NCBI GenBank assembly: GCA_964453435.1
Contig: CAYVQZ010000083.1
Span: forward strand, 1-15,786
Direction: 5' to 3'
Length of the DNA: 15,786 bases
Source: CAYVQZ01 sp964453435
GTDB taxonomy: Bacteria; Abyssobacteria; SURF-5
The position numbers and the translations under genes are program-made. Shown one piece after another: positions 7,383 to 14,632 of this stretch. The notes under the pieces were generated by a model that had not been told where the DNA came from, did no database searches, and saw only the letters and a list, made by a program, of their open reading frames with translations. The stretch's first letter is position 1, and each line of letters opens with the position of its first letter.

Positions 7383-7442
7383 CTGTCCGGCAATTATGAA
7401 TGTCAGCGAAAACGAAGCGCAGGACATGCAATTATCGGACAG
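7383..7442. repeat. Imperfect inverted repeat in the spacer between GT4 and GT4 remnant
   Basis: The arm 7383-7404 pairs with 7423-7442 through CTGTCCG, AATT and ATGTC, 16 pairs with small internal loops. The outer end can also form a second stem, GGACAG / CTGTCC, at 7372-7388. It begins 8 nt beyond the stop of the GT4 at 7451. There is no T tract, so a terminator is doubtful. It may be a small palindromic element or a deletion scar. Confidence 0.5.
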
Positions 7443-7450
7443 ACACACAG

Positions 7451-8593
7451 TCATCTTAATCGGCCCTGTTCCCCCAATCGTTTGTAGAAACGAGCCACAC
7501 TCTCGGCCTGGGTGTCGAGACGAAACCGCTCATGCGCCTTTCGCGCCGCGTGCTCGGACATCGACGCGACCACCTCCGGGTTTGTCGCCAAATGCGTCAT
7601 CGCCTCGGCCAGATTGTTGGGCGTGTCCTCGATGACCAACCCATTGACGCCATGGTCCACGATTTCAGGCAGCATGCCGCGGTTCGCCGCGATGACGGGC
7701 TTGCCCATCGCCATGGCTTCCCTGATGGCCCGGCACGTGCCGTCGGTGCCCGGCATAAGGTATATCACCGCGTCGAGACAGGCAAGCGTATTCACATAGT
7801 TGCGCCCGTCCTGATACCCCGCGAACTTCACGGAGTCGCCAAGATTCATTCGGCGGACCGGCTCGACCGCAACCTGCTGCGCCTTGCTGCCGCGTCCAAC
7901 GATAAGCAGTTTTGTTTTGGGCTCGTTCCCTGAAACCTGTCGAACCGCCTCGAGCAAGACATCGAACCGGCGATAGGGCTGGATTCTGGCCACGACACCA
8001 AACACGAAGTCATCATGCTTGAAGCCGAACGTTTCTCGAAAATTATCGGAGGAGGCCGACGGGCTGAATCTTGCGGTATCGATTGCGCCCGCCACGACCT
8101 CGATTCTTTCCTCGGGAAAGCCGCATTTTCCTGCGATGGATTTCCTGGCGGATTCGGAATAGGTGACGATTCCGTCGGTTAACTTGCCCAGGAGACGCCG
8201 GTTTCGCAAAGGCGCCTTCAAGCCCTCGCCGTAGTAGCTTCGCACCACCAGGATGTTCGGGTTGGCCCTTCTCGCGGAACTTCCACCCACCAGATGGTCA
8301 TTGTTCAGATGAGTATGGACCATGTCCACGTTCGCTTCTCGGAGAAATCGGGGAAGCTTCCGCACATCATATATATTGTCAACGATATTCAGGTGTTTGT
8401 TCAGGCGAAATTCGGTTATGGGGTCGAGCCCCCTCTCCCGGGCTATCGCCCGGACCGCCGAATTCGCTCTCGAGGAAGCGGGACAGGCAAAGAGGATGTC
8501 GCATCCCGATTGCTTAAGGGAGACACACAAATTGATGGCGGGTTCGGCGGGCCCGGTCAGCTTCGTGTTGCTAAAGAGATGTAATATCCTCAT
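7451..8593 (-). CDS. Family 4 glycosyltransferase
   Basis: This 380-aa GT-B glycosyltransferase begins MRILHLFSNTKLTGPAEPAINL, a normal GT4 N terminus with the nucleotide-sugar loop. Later come the AGAIDTARFSP linker, GVVARIQPYRRFDVLL and GTDGTCRAIREAMAMGKPVIAA. In the last motif Asp occupies the first position of the usual E-x7-E and Glu is kept at the second. The start ATG (8591-8593) lies 23 nt inside the end of the two-domain kinase gene, with GGGAG and GGAG in front, so the two are translationally linked. It probably adds an outer-core sugar next to the phosphorylated heptose region; acceptor and donor are not known. Confidence 0.9.
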   Translation of the reverse strand: MRILHLFSNTKLTGPAEPAINLCVSLKQSGCDILFACPASSRANSAVRAIARERGLDPITEFRLNKHLNIVDNIYDVRKLPRFLREANVDMVHTHLNNDHLVGGSSARRANPNILVVRSYYGEGLKAPLRNRRLLGKLTDGIVTYSESARKSIAGKCGFPEERIEVVAGAIDTARFSPSASSDNFRETFGFKHDDFVFGVVARIQPYRRFDVLLEAVRQVSGNEPKTKLLIVGRGSKAQQVAVEPVRRMNLGDSVKFAGYQDGRNYVNTLACLDAVIYLMPGTDGTCRAIREAMAMGKPVIAANRGMLPEIVDHGVNGLVIEDTPNNLAEAMTHLATNPEVVASMSEHAARKAHERFRLDTQAESVARFYKRLGEQGRLR

Positions 8594-10265
8594 AGGACTC
8601 CGCTCCCGGAGAACTCGCTTCTCGAAGCTGCTGGTCTATTCTTCGGGTTATAAGGAAGCGCCTGCTGCTTCGCAGGCGAACTATCCATAGCAGCAATCGG
8701 TGTCTCCGGTCCATCGTCTCTAATCCGAAGTATTCCTTGTAGAATCTCAGCCTGTCGAACGTCGTTATGCAGGTGGGCAAGCCGTTGAGCTGCGCCAGGT
8801 TCTTCGTGCGCCTGCGCAGCGAAACCCTTCGCGGGAACTGAATGCTGTCGGTGTCCACACAATAAAATGTCGCGTTTGAATCTTCGTCGACGCGCACAAG
8901 AATGTTTTTTCCCGAAAAATCTTTGTGGTAAATGTTCTTGGCGTGAAATTCTCTCAGCGCATTTGACCCTCGCCGAATGAGTTCCCTCTTCTCGAAAACC
9001 TTCTCTCGGCTGAGGGCGCCGGACACGCGAAAATAACGCTTTTGCAAGAACAGGTTCAACGGGGTTGCTTCCGGTATCTCTTTCAGCACAAGGTAACTCG
9101 AGCGCAGGAAACCGTGAGAGAACTCCTCGACGAGCGCAATGGGCTCTGCGGTCGGCGCCCCCAGCAACAGAAGACGATGGCTCGCCCTCCACGCGCGTTT
9201 CCCGTGCGGCACATAGAAAAGGCTTTGCAAGAAACGGACCCAACCCCGATTCGCGAGCTCCTTCACATACACCCTCCCACCGGTCGGCGCCAAAAAGGAT
9301 GTCACCGTGCTTTTTCGCGTTTTCTTGACGAGTTCGAGGCCTTTCGAGGCGCAAACCTCTTTGTGTTTTGCCACAGCGTCCAAAACGAAATCGGTATTAA
9401 AGGCACGATTTCTGTAGAGCTTCTTGTTCTCTTTCTTCTCGACGACAAAGCGGCCGCTCGTCTTCAGGCAACGCTTCGAACGGCTCCTCAGCCTCCGTCT
9501 GCGAAGACGTTCGGCTGCCGACAAAAGGCTCGCAAATGTTTGTTCAATATCCTTTCGTTGGGAATCGGGCAGGTAACTCGCAAGCAGTTCCCGGAGCTGA
9601 CGCTCCTCCAGGTAGCCCTGCAGCGAGAAGACGAGTTTCGCAAGGTCCGCCATGCGGCGGCGGCGCGACACACTGGCCGACCTGCCGGCGGCGTGGAGGT
9701 CGATGAGCCAAAGCTTGGGCGGCTCCGACTGCGGGTCTACAAGGATGTTGCCGGTATGAAGGTCCGGATGCCAGAAGCCCGAGGAATGCATTTGCCGGAG
9801 AAGTTGACCGAGAGATTTCAGGAGGCTTGGCTCCCCGCCGTTCCGGGAAAGGTAATTGCCCAGGGTCTCGCAGCGGTCGATGGCTCTTTGAATGAGCACA
9901 CATCCGCTCACAAGAGTTCGTGAGCGGCGCTCTCCCACGCCGAGCGGCTCGGCCACCGGCAGCCCGAATTCGCGCATCTGTTCTCCCAACTCCCACTCCG
10001 CCCTCGCCCTGGAGGCCCGAAAAATGGTCTTGAGTCGCTCGGCAGGCTTCTCGTACTTATGAAGCTTGACAAAGAAATCAGGCGTCGCATCGTCAACGGA
10101 AACGATGAATGAGTCTCTGACCGGTTTCTGTTTAATGGGTCGTAACAGCGGGGAATCCGTTCCCGAAAGAACCAGAGGGATCACCTGTTCCTTGAGTATT
10201 CCGGCGAATTCGGGCTTGACGCTCCATCGGTAACCGAGCAGCTCAAAGTGAACAAGGTTTTCCAT
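8571..10265 (-). CDS. Two-domain lipopolysaccharide kinase (InaA/WaaP/RfaP-like), tandem catalytic domains
   Basis: This 564-aa protein carries two kinase-like domains of the LPS-kinase clan. Domain 1 (about 60-215) has FFVKLHKY (K67, the likely ATP lysine), the catalytic loop H166-P-D168-LHTG-N173 and LID189 as metal ligand. Domain 2 (about 325-500) has VYVKEL (K335), H447-K-D449-FSGK-N454 and VDTD (471-473). Between them is a basic linker (RRRRLRSRSKR) followed by CLKTSGRFVVEK, as found near the N terminus of single-domain homologues. Both catalytic sets look intact. LPS kinases add phosphate to core Kdo or heptose; most are 250-300 aa, so this is about double. I place the start at the ATG 10263-10265, 7 nt after the upstream GT2 stop. 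The open frame continues to 10448, but that part overlaps the GT2 gene. Confidence 0.86.
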   Translation of the reverse strand: MENLVHFELLGYRWSVKPEFAGILKEQVIPLVLSGTDSPLLRPIKQKPVRDSFIVSVDDATPDFFVKLHKYEKPAERLKTIFRASRARAEWELGEQMREFGLPVAEPLGVGERRSRTLVSGCVLIQRAIDRCETLGNYLSRNGGEPSLLKSLGQLLRQMHSSGFWHPDLHTGNILVDPQSEPPKLWLIDLHAAGRSASVSRRRRMADLAKLVFSLQGYLEERQLRELLASYLPDSQRKDIEQTFASLLSAAERLRRRRLRSRSKRCLKTSGRFVVEKKENKKLYRNRAFNTDFVLDAVAKHKEVCASKGLELVKKTRKSTVTSFLAPTGGRVYVKELANRGWVRFLQSLFYVPHGKRAWRASHRLLLLGAPTAEPIALVEEFSHGFLRSSYLVLKEIPEATPLNLFLQKRYFRVSGALSREKVFEKRELIRRGSNALREFHAKNIYHKDFSGKNILVRVDEDSNATFYCVDTDSIQFPRRVSLRRRTKNLAQLNGLPTCITTFDRLRFYKEYFGLETMDRRHRLLLWIVRLRSSRRFLITRRIDQQLREASSPGAESYEDITSL

Positions 10266-10272
10266 CGCGAGA

Positions 10273-11109
10273 TCAACTCTTCCCTCTCGAGCTTTCCGGC
10301 TGGGCTTTGATGGAAGAAGAGGAGGATGACGGGTGCGACTGCTCTTTCGGCTCTTCCGTTGTCGTGACGCTCCGTTCCCACAGTCGCGCATACTTCGTGA
10401 ATACACTGAACGCGGCGAGCCAGCAAAGGACCAACCCGTGTTTCCCATCCAGGAAACCGAGACGCAGAACGTACATCTTCAGAAATCTCATCCACGGCCG
10501 CACCGCAAGGTTGACCCAGGACGGACGTCTCCCTGAAGTGTCCAAGTCGCCCGCCGCCCACTTCGTGTATCGCAGGAATTTCCCGAAGTATTGGTCCAGG
10601 TTCCTATAGGTGTAATGGTAAAGAGGCCCGTCGAGATATCCTTCTTTTCCTTCAACCTCGATATGAGCATGAACCTCCTTGTCCTCGTATCGGCCGCGCT
10701 CTTTGTTGAATAATCGGAGCACGTAATCGCGTTCCCAGCCGCCGTGCCTGATGTGATGGTCAAAGAAAAAATTTTCGCGTTTTACATAATATCCATCATA
10801 TTTTGAGGGATTCTCCAGGGTCGAGAGAATGGAATCTCGCAGCCGAGCGCTCACGCGTTCGTCGGAGTCAACGATCAGAACCCATTTGTGGGTGGTCTGC
10901 GGAATGGCCCAGTTCTTCTGGGCCGCCGAATTGATGTATTCGTGCTGAACGATTTTGTCGGTGTACTCCCGGCATATCTCCGGCGTGCGGTCGGTGCTGT
11001 ATGAATCGACTACGAAAATTTCGTCGGCCCACTTGATCGACTCGAGACAGTCGCGGATGTTAAACTCCTCATTGAATGTCGGAACGAGCACCGTCAATGG
11101 TTCGCGCAT
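10273..11109 (-). CDS. Family 2 glycosyltransferase, WaaE/KdtX-like LPS core glucosyltransferase
   Basis: This 278-aa enzyme resembles WaaE/KdtX, which adds beta-1,4-glucose to inner-core heptose I in enterobacteria. It shows LTVLVPTFNEEFNI (5-18), ADEIFVVDSYSTDRT (28-42), AAQKNWA (62-68) and the metal-binding DSDE (81-84). Near the C terminus is a hydrophobic, probably membrane-associated stretch (RFLKMYVLRLGFLDGKHG then LVLCWLAAFSVFTKYARLWE), as usual in the family. The Ser-rich tail (HPSSSSSSIKAQ) is not conserved. It lies 12 nt after hldC and 7 nt before the two-domain kinase, which fits modification of the heptose region. The sugar may not be glucose here. Confidence 0.87.
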   Translation of the reverse strand: MREPLTVLVPTFNEEFNIRDCLESIKWADEIFVVDSYSTDRTPEICREYTDKIVQHEYINSAAQKNWAIPQTTHKWVLIVDSDERVSARLRDSILSTLENPSKYDGYYVKRENFFFDHHIRHGGWERDYVLRLFNKERGRYEDKEVHAHIEVEGKEGYLDGPLYHYTYRNLDQYFGKFLRYTKWAAGDLDTSGRRPSWVNLAVRPWMRFLKMYVLRLGFLDGKHGLVLCWLAAFSVFTKYARLWERSVTTTEEPKEQSHPSSSSSSIKAQPESSRGKS

Positions 11110-11121
11110 GTCACTGCCTTG

Positions 11122-11592
11122 TCATCCTCGCATTTTCTCGATAAGCGCCGTCGACGAATGGTCCTTCGGGTCGCCGACGATTGCGATCCTGCCACCATAC
11201 GAGAGCACGGTCTCGCGCTCGGGCACCGTCTCCTCCGTGTAGTCGGTTCCCTTCGCGTGCACGTCGGGCTCGAGTTCGCGGATGAGCGAATCGACCGTCC
11301 CCTCGTCGAACAGCGTCAGGTAGTCGACCATTTCGAGAGCCTCGAGAATCTCCACCCGCTCCCGCTCCGGTATCAGCGGGCGGTTCCGCTTCCCGAGCCG
11401 CGCGACCGATTTGTCGCTGTTCACCGCGACCACCAGCGCGTCGCCCTCGCGTTTCGCGCCGCGCAGATAGCGGATGTGGCCGACGTGCAGCACGTCGAAG
11501 CAGCCGTTCGCCAGCACGACGCGCCTGCCCTCGCCCTTCAGCTTTCTCACTATCGCGGCGAGCTCCGAGTGGTCCGCGACAAACTTGCTCAT
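11122..11592 (-). CDS. hldC: D-glycero-beta-D-manno-heptose 1-phosphate adenylyltransferase
   Basis: This 156-aa nucleotidyltransferase transfers AMP from ATP to heptose 1-phosphate and gives ADP-heptose for the LPS inner core. It corresponds to the C-terminal half of E. coli HldE (RfaE domain 2). The cytidylyltransferase-type signature NGCFDVLHVGHIRYL (29-43, HVGH at 36-39) and ERERVEILEALEMVDYL are present. DVHAKGTDYTEETVPE and the closing DHSSTALIEKMRG complete the family pattern. The ATG at 11590-11592 overlaps the hldA stop as ATGA. The open frame extends upstream to 11811, but that part is a shadow of hldA. Length agrees with stand-alone HldC. Confidence 0.95.
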   Translation of the reverse strand: MSKFVADHSELAAIVRKLKGEGRRVVLANGCFDVLHVGHIRYLRGAKREGDALVVAVNSDKSVARLGKRNRPLIPERERVEILEALEMVDYLTLFDEGTVDSLIRELEPDVHAKGTDYTEETVPERETVLSYGGRIAIVGDPKDHSSTALIEKMRG

Positions 11593-12605
11593 ACTCCCGC
11601 CCTGTCCCGCTCGCACGTGCGCTCGATAAGCGCGAGTATCTCCTCGCGCGTCGTCGTGGCCGTCCCGGTCTTCATGACCACGTTGGCGGCGGCGAAGTTC
11701 GCCAGGTGCGCGCTCTGGAGCAGCGACCCGCCGGCCACGAGCCCCAGCGTCGCCGCCGCGACCACCGCGTCGCCCGCCCCCGAAACGTCCACAATCTCGT
11801 CGCCGCCGCAAATCGGAATCTTCTCGATGGGCGCGGCCTTCTCGAACAGCATCATGCCGTGGTTGCCCCGCGTTATCAGCACCGCCGCGTTGCCCGTCTC
11901 TTCCAAAAGCTGCTGCCCCGCCGTCACAACGCTGGCGTCGGACTCGATTTTTATTCCGGTCGCGGCCTCGGCCTCGGCCTCGTTCGGGGTGGCGAGCGTG
12001 ACCCCCTTGAGCTGCTTCAGCCTCGCCCTCGAATCGACGACCGTAATCTTGTCGCGAGCCAGCTCCCTGACGAGCTCGACCACGCGCGGGCCGACCACGT
12101 CGTAATCGTAATCGGAAACAATCACCGCGTCGACCTCCGGAGCAATCTGCTCGAGGCGCTCCAACACCAGCTTCTCGGTCTCCGCCGACATCGGTTCCGA
12201 AGGCTCGCGGTCGATGCGTATGACCTGCTGCTTCGTCGTGTGCAGGTCGCCCGCCATGATGCGCGTCTTCGTGATTGTGTGGCGCGACTTGTCGAGGATG
12301 ATTCCGTCGGCGTGCGCGCGAGGCCCGTCAAAGAACCGTATCACTGCTTTTCCCGGAGAGTCGTCGCCGACCACTCCGATCGGGTAGACGGTGGCTCCCA
12401 AAGCCATCAGGTTGTGGGCAGTGTTGGCGGCACTGCCGGGGACGAGGTTCTCTCGTTCATGGCGGACAACAATGACGGGCGCCTCGCGCGACAGCCTGCT
12501 CGGTTTTCCGAAAATATAAATGTCTGCGACAATGTCGCCGACGACCGCAATGCGCGCTCGCTCGAAGTTCTCGAGCAGCTCGCGATATGGCTGGATTTCG
12601 TTCAT
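11589..12605 (-). CDS. hldA: D-glycero-beta-D-manno-heptose 7-phosphate kinase
   Basis: This 338-aa PfkB/ribokinase-family enzyme phosphorylates heptose 7-phosphate at O1, giving the 1,7-bisphosphate. It corresponds to the N-terminal half of E. coli HldE. It has VVGDIVADIYIFGKPSRLSREAP variants of the HldE N terminus (written here from 21 to 43 in part), GSAANTAHNLMALG (57-70), PNEAEAEAATG and the C-terminal ATP/anion-hole signature DVSGAGDAV (273-281, catalytic D279). The same DVSGAGD wording is typical of HldE. Start ATG 12603-12605 overlaps the transaldolase stop by 4 nt, and its own stop overlaps hldC by 4 nt, so the three are tightly coupled. GmhA and GmhB are not encoded in the window. 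Confidence 0.95.
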   Translation of the reverse strand: MNEIQPYRELLENFERARIAVVGDIVADIYIFGKPSRLSREAPVIVVRHERENLVPGSAANTAHNLMALGATVYPIGVVGDDSPGKAVIRFFDGPRAHADGIILDKSRHTITKTRIMAGDLHTTKQQVIRIDREPSEPMSAETEKLVLERLEQIAPEVDAVIVSDYDYDVVGPRVVELVRELARDKITVVDSRARLKQLKGVTLATPNEAEAEAATGIKIESDASVVTAGQQLLEETGNAAVLITRGNHGMMLFEKAAPIEKIPICGGDEIVDVSGAGDAVVAAATLGLVAGGSLLQSAHLANFAAANVVMKTGTATTTREEILALIERTCERDRAGV

Positions 12606-13258
12606 TTCTTCTTCTTGAATTTCTCTGCGTCCTCGAGGAACAATTTGATGCCCTTGTCGGTCAGCGGATGATGCTCCATTTGCTCGAGCACTTTCGGCGG
12701 AATCGTGAGAATGTCGGCGCCCATCAGGCCCGCCTGTATCACGTGTATCGGGTGCCGTATGCTCGCCACGATGACCTCGGTGTCGATTGCGGGATAGTTG
12801 CCGAAAATGCCGACAATCTGCGAAGCAAGCTCCATCCCGTCGTTGCTGATGTCGTCGAGCCGTCCCACAAACGGGCTCACGTACGAGGCGCCCGCCTTTG
12901 CCGCGAGAATCGCCTGGGTCGCCGTGAATATGAGCGTCACGTTGCTCTTGATGCCTTCATCGGCCAGAATCTTCACCGCTTTCAGGCCCTCTTTCATCAT
13001 CGGGATCTTTATCACGATGTTGTCGGCCCACTTCGCAATCTGCCGGGCCTCCTTCACCATCTCATCGCTGTTCAGGCTCAAGACCTCGGCGTTCACCGGC
13101 TTGTCGCCCACCAGCTTGCAGATTGCCTTGATGATGTTCTTCGGGTCGTCGCCTTCCTTCGCCACCAGCGTCGGATTCGTGGTGACCCCGTCCACGATTC
13201 CGAGCGCCATCGCGTGTTTGATTGAATCGATGTTCGCCGTGTCAACGAAAATCTTCAT
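12602..13258 (-). CDS. tal: Transaldolase, small FSA/TalC-type
   Basis: This 218-aa class I aldolase has the Schiff-base lysine K84 in IVIKIP. Its length and the opening MKIFVDTANIDSI match the fructose-6-phosphate aldolase/transaldolase subfamily. Two positions point to true transaldolase: Glu at 58 (NAEV), where E. coli FSA has Gln59, and Phe at 130 (SPFVGR), where FSA has Tyr131. It would make sedoheptulose 7-phosphate from fructose 6-phosphate and erythrose 4-phosphate, the starting compound for ADP-heptose. This fits its 4-nt overlap with hldA. GGGAG lies 7 nt before the ATG, the best ribosome binding site in this operon. Directly upstream is repeat block R2. Confidence 0.92.
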   Translation of the reverse strand: MKIFVDTANIDSIKHAMALGIVDGVTTNPTLVAKEGDDPKNIIKAICKLVGDKPVNAEVLSLNSDEMVKEARQIAKWADNIVIKIPMMKEGLKAVKILADEGIKSNVTLIFTATQAILAAKAGASYVSPFVGRLDDISNDGMELASQIVGIFGNYPAIDTEVIVASIRHPIHVIQAGLMGADILTIPPKVLEQMEHHPLTDKGIKLFLEDAEKFKKKK

Positions 13259-13265
13259 CCTTCTT

Positions 13266-13270
13266 CTCCC
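13266..13270 (-). promoter_or_regulatory. Ribosome binding site of the transaldolase gene
   Basis: GGGAG on the minus strand, 7 nt before the ATG at 13256-13258. It fixes the start of the first gene of the tal-hldA-hldC group; the following genes depend on stop-start overlaps. Confidence 0.65.
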
Positions 13271-13330
13271 TGTTCTTTTCCCCGGTCAATGCGAGGCTGG
13301 TTTCCTTGATTCCGTAATCAGCGTGTGTTT

Positions 13331-13376
13331 GTAGGTGCGAATTCATTCTCACAACAAGGTCTTATCTCGCGCGAAG
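13331..13376. repeat. 46-nt hairpin repeat unit (partner 15741-15786)
   Basis: It matches the last 46 nt of the window with three mismatches. The hairpin GTGCGAA-TTCA-TTCTCAC has one mismatch in its stem here. Confidence 0.85.
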
Positions 13377-13470
13377 CCGCCAGGAAAGAACTTTCCATTC
13401 TTGACCACGAATTACACGAATTACACGAAAAATTCAGGTTCTTTTCATCCGCGTTCATTAGAGTTCATCT

Positions 13471-13634
13471 GCGGTTGCAAACGTCTTTTCCGCGCGAAGC
13501 GCCCCAAAAATGCTTTGTCTTTCTTCGAGTCCTTCGTCCCATTTGTGTCATTCGTGTTCCGCTTTTTCGAACCGCGCAAAGAGCGCAAAGGAAAAAAATT
13601 CGTGTAATTCGTGTAATTCGTGGTCCCTATCTTG
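13471..13634. repeat. Near-identical 164-nt repeat shared with 5553-5715
   Basis: Direct copy of the 163-nt unit in R1, differing by one inserted C. Identity this high in non-coding DNA points to recent copying or gene conversion. Confidence 0.9.
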
Positions 13635-13797
13635 TGTTTATCAGCGTTCATCCGCGGTTGCAAACGTCTTTTCCGCGCGAAGCGCGCCCCAAAGCTCCTT
13701 TGTCCTTATTCGCGCCCTTCGTTCCATTCGCGGGATTCGTGTTCCCTGTCTTCAATGCGCGTTCATCCGCGTTCATCAGCGGTTCCCAAGTCGCTTG

Positions 13798-14625
13798 CTA
13801 CCCGCTCTCATCGGCCCGAACGAGCTCCGCAATCTTCATCGCCTGCCTCACCAATCCCTTCATCCTCGCAAGCGGTACCATGCTCGCCGCGTCGCACTTC
13901 GCCTTCGCCGGCTCGGGGTGACACTCGATGAACAGTGCGTCGCTGCCCGCCGCGACACCGGCGCGGACCAGGTATGGGACATATTGCGGAGCGCCGCCGC
14001 TCGGGTTTCCTGGATTCCGGGTAAGGACGATGTGTGTGGCGTCGAAAACGACCGGGCATCCGAGCGATTGCATTATAGGGACCGCGCGGATATCCGACAC
14101 GAGGTTGTTGTAGCCGAAGCAGCTTCCGCGTTCCGTCAAGAGTATCTGGTTGTTGCCGGCGCTGCGTATCTTGCCGATCGCGCTCGCCATGCTTTCCGGC
14201 GCGAGGAACTGTCCCTTCTTTACGTTCACCGGTTTGCCCGCCGACCCCGCCTTGAGCAGCAAGCTCGTCTGCTGGCACAGAAACGCCGGAATCTGAAGCA
14301 CGTCGAGCGCCTCCGCCGCCGGATCGACGTCATCAATACGGTGGACATCTGACAGCACCGGCAGGCCGAATTCCCGCTTCACTTTTTTCAGGGTGGCGAG
14401 GCCGTCGGCGAGGCCCGGACCGATGTACGATTTCACCGAACTGCGGTTATCCTTCTCGTACGACGACTTGAAAATGACGGGGATGCCAAGCTCGTCGCGC
14501 AGCGAAGCGAGAAAGCGTGCGGTCTCGAAGGTTACCGATTCCTCCTCGAGCACGCAGGGGCCTGCTATCAAAGCGAGCGGGCGCCCCTCGCCAATCACGA
14601 TGTCGTCAATTTTCACGGTCTGCAT
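13798..14625 (-). CDS. kdsA: 3-deoxy-D-manno-octulosonate 8-phosphate synthase, metal-dependent class
   Basis: This 275-aa enzyme condenses phosphoenolpyruvate with arabinose 5-phosphate to make Kdo-8-phosphate, the precursor of the Kdo that links lipid A to the core. It shows LIAGPCVLE (19-27), IFKSSYEKDNRSS (51-63), the substrate-binding loop as a variant of KASFDKANRSS, and SCFGYNNLVSDIR (168-180). Cys24 together with H198 (DATH), E234 (FIECHPEP) and D245 (KCDAAS) reproduces the C/H/E/D metal site of the Aquifex aeolicus type. Metal-independent enzymes have Asn instead of the Cys. Start ATG 14623-14625 lies 7 nt after the stop of the upstream kinase gene, with GGGAG about 12 nt before it. 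Confidence 0.95.
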   Translation of the reverse strand: MQTVKIDDIVIGEGRPLALIAGPCVLEEESVTFETARFLASLRDELGIPVIFKSSYEKDNRSSVKSYIGPGLADGLATLKKVKREFGLPVLSDVHRIDDVDPAAEALDVLQIPAFLCQQTSLLLKAGSAGKPVNVKKGQFLAPESMASAIGKIRSAGNNQILLTERGSCFGYNNLVSDIRAVPIMQSLGCPVVFDATHIVLTRNPGNPSGGAPQYVPYLVRAGVAAGSDALFIECHPEPAKAKCDAASMVPLARMKGLVRQAMKIAELVRADESG

Positions 14626-14632
14626 TGCGGCT

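Larger units (their letters stand above)
13322..13797. repeat. Repeat block R2: second copy of the intergenic repeat mosaic
   Basis: This 476-nt gene-free block lies between kdsA and the transaldolase gene. It opens with the GTAGGTGCGAATTC hairpin unit (13331-13376), followed by one forward 27-nt core (13403-13429) and one inverted core (13599-13625). Between and after them are the same phrases as in R1. ORFs across it translate to NYTNYTKN and HELHELHEKF peptides and are not genes. The kdsA stop (13798-13800) lies directly at its right edge. The block interrupts the minus-strand series, so either transcription reads through 0.5 kb of repeat or tal has its own promoter; I find no clear one. 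Confidence 0.88.

Noticed and set aside
10266..10448. N-terminal extension of the two-domain kinase to 10448
   Set aside because: The extra 61 codons lie over the 3' end of the GT2 gene in another frame and show no domain; the ATG at 10265 directly follows the GT2 stop.
13325..14352. Plus-strand ORFs across R2 and into kdsA
   Set aside because: The first part is repeat translation and the rest is the antisense of kdsA; no family features.
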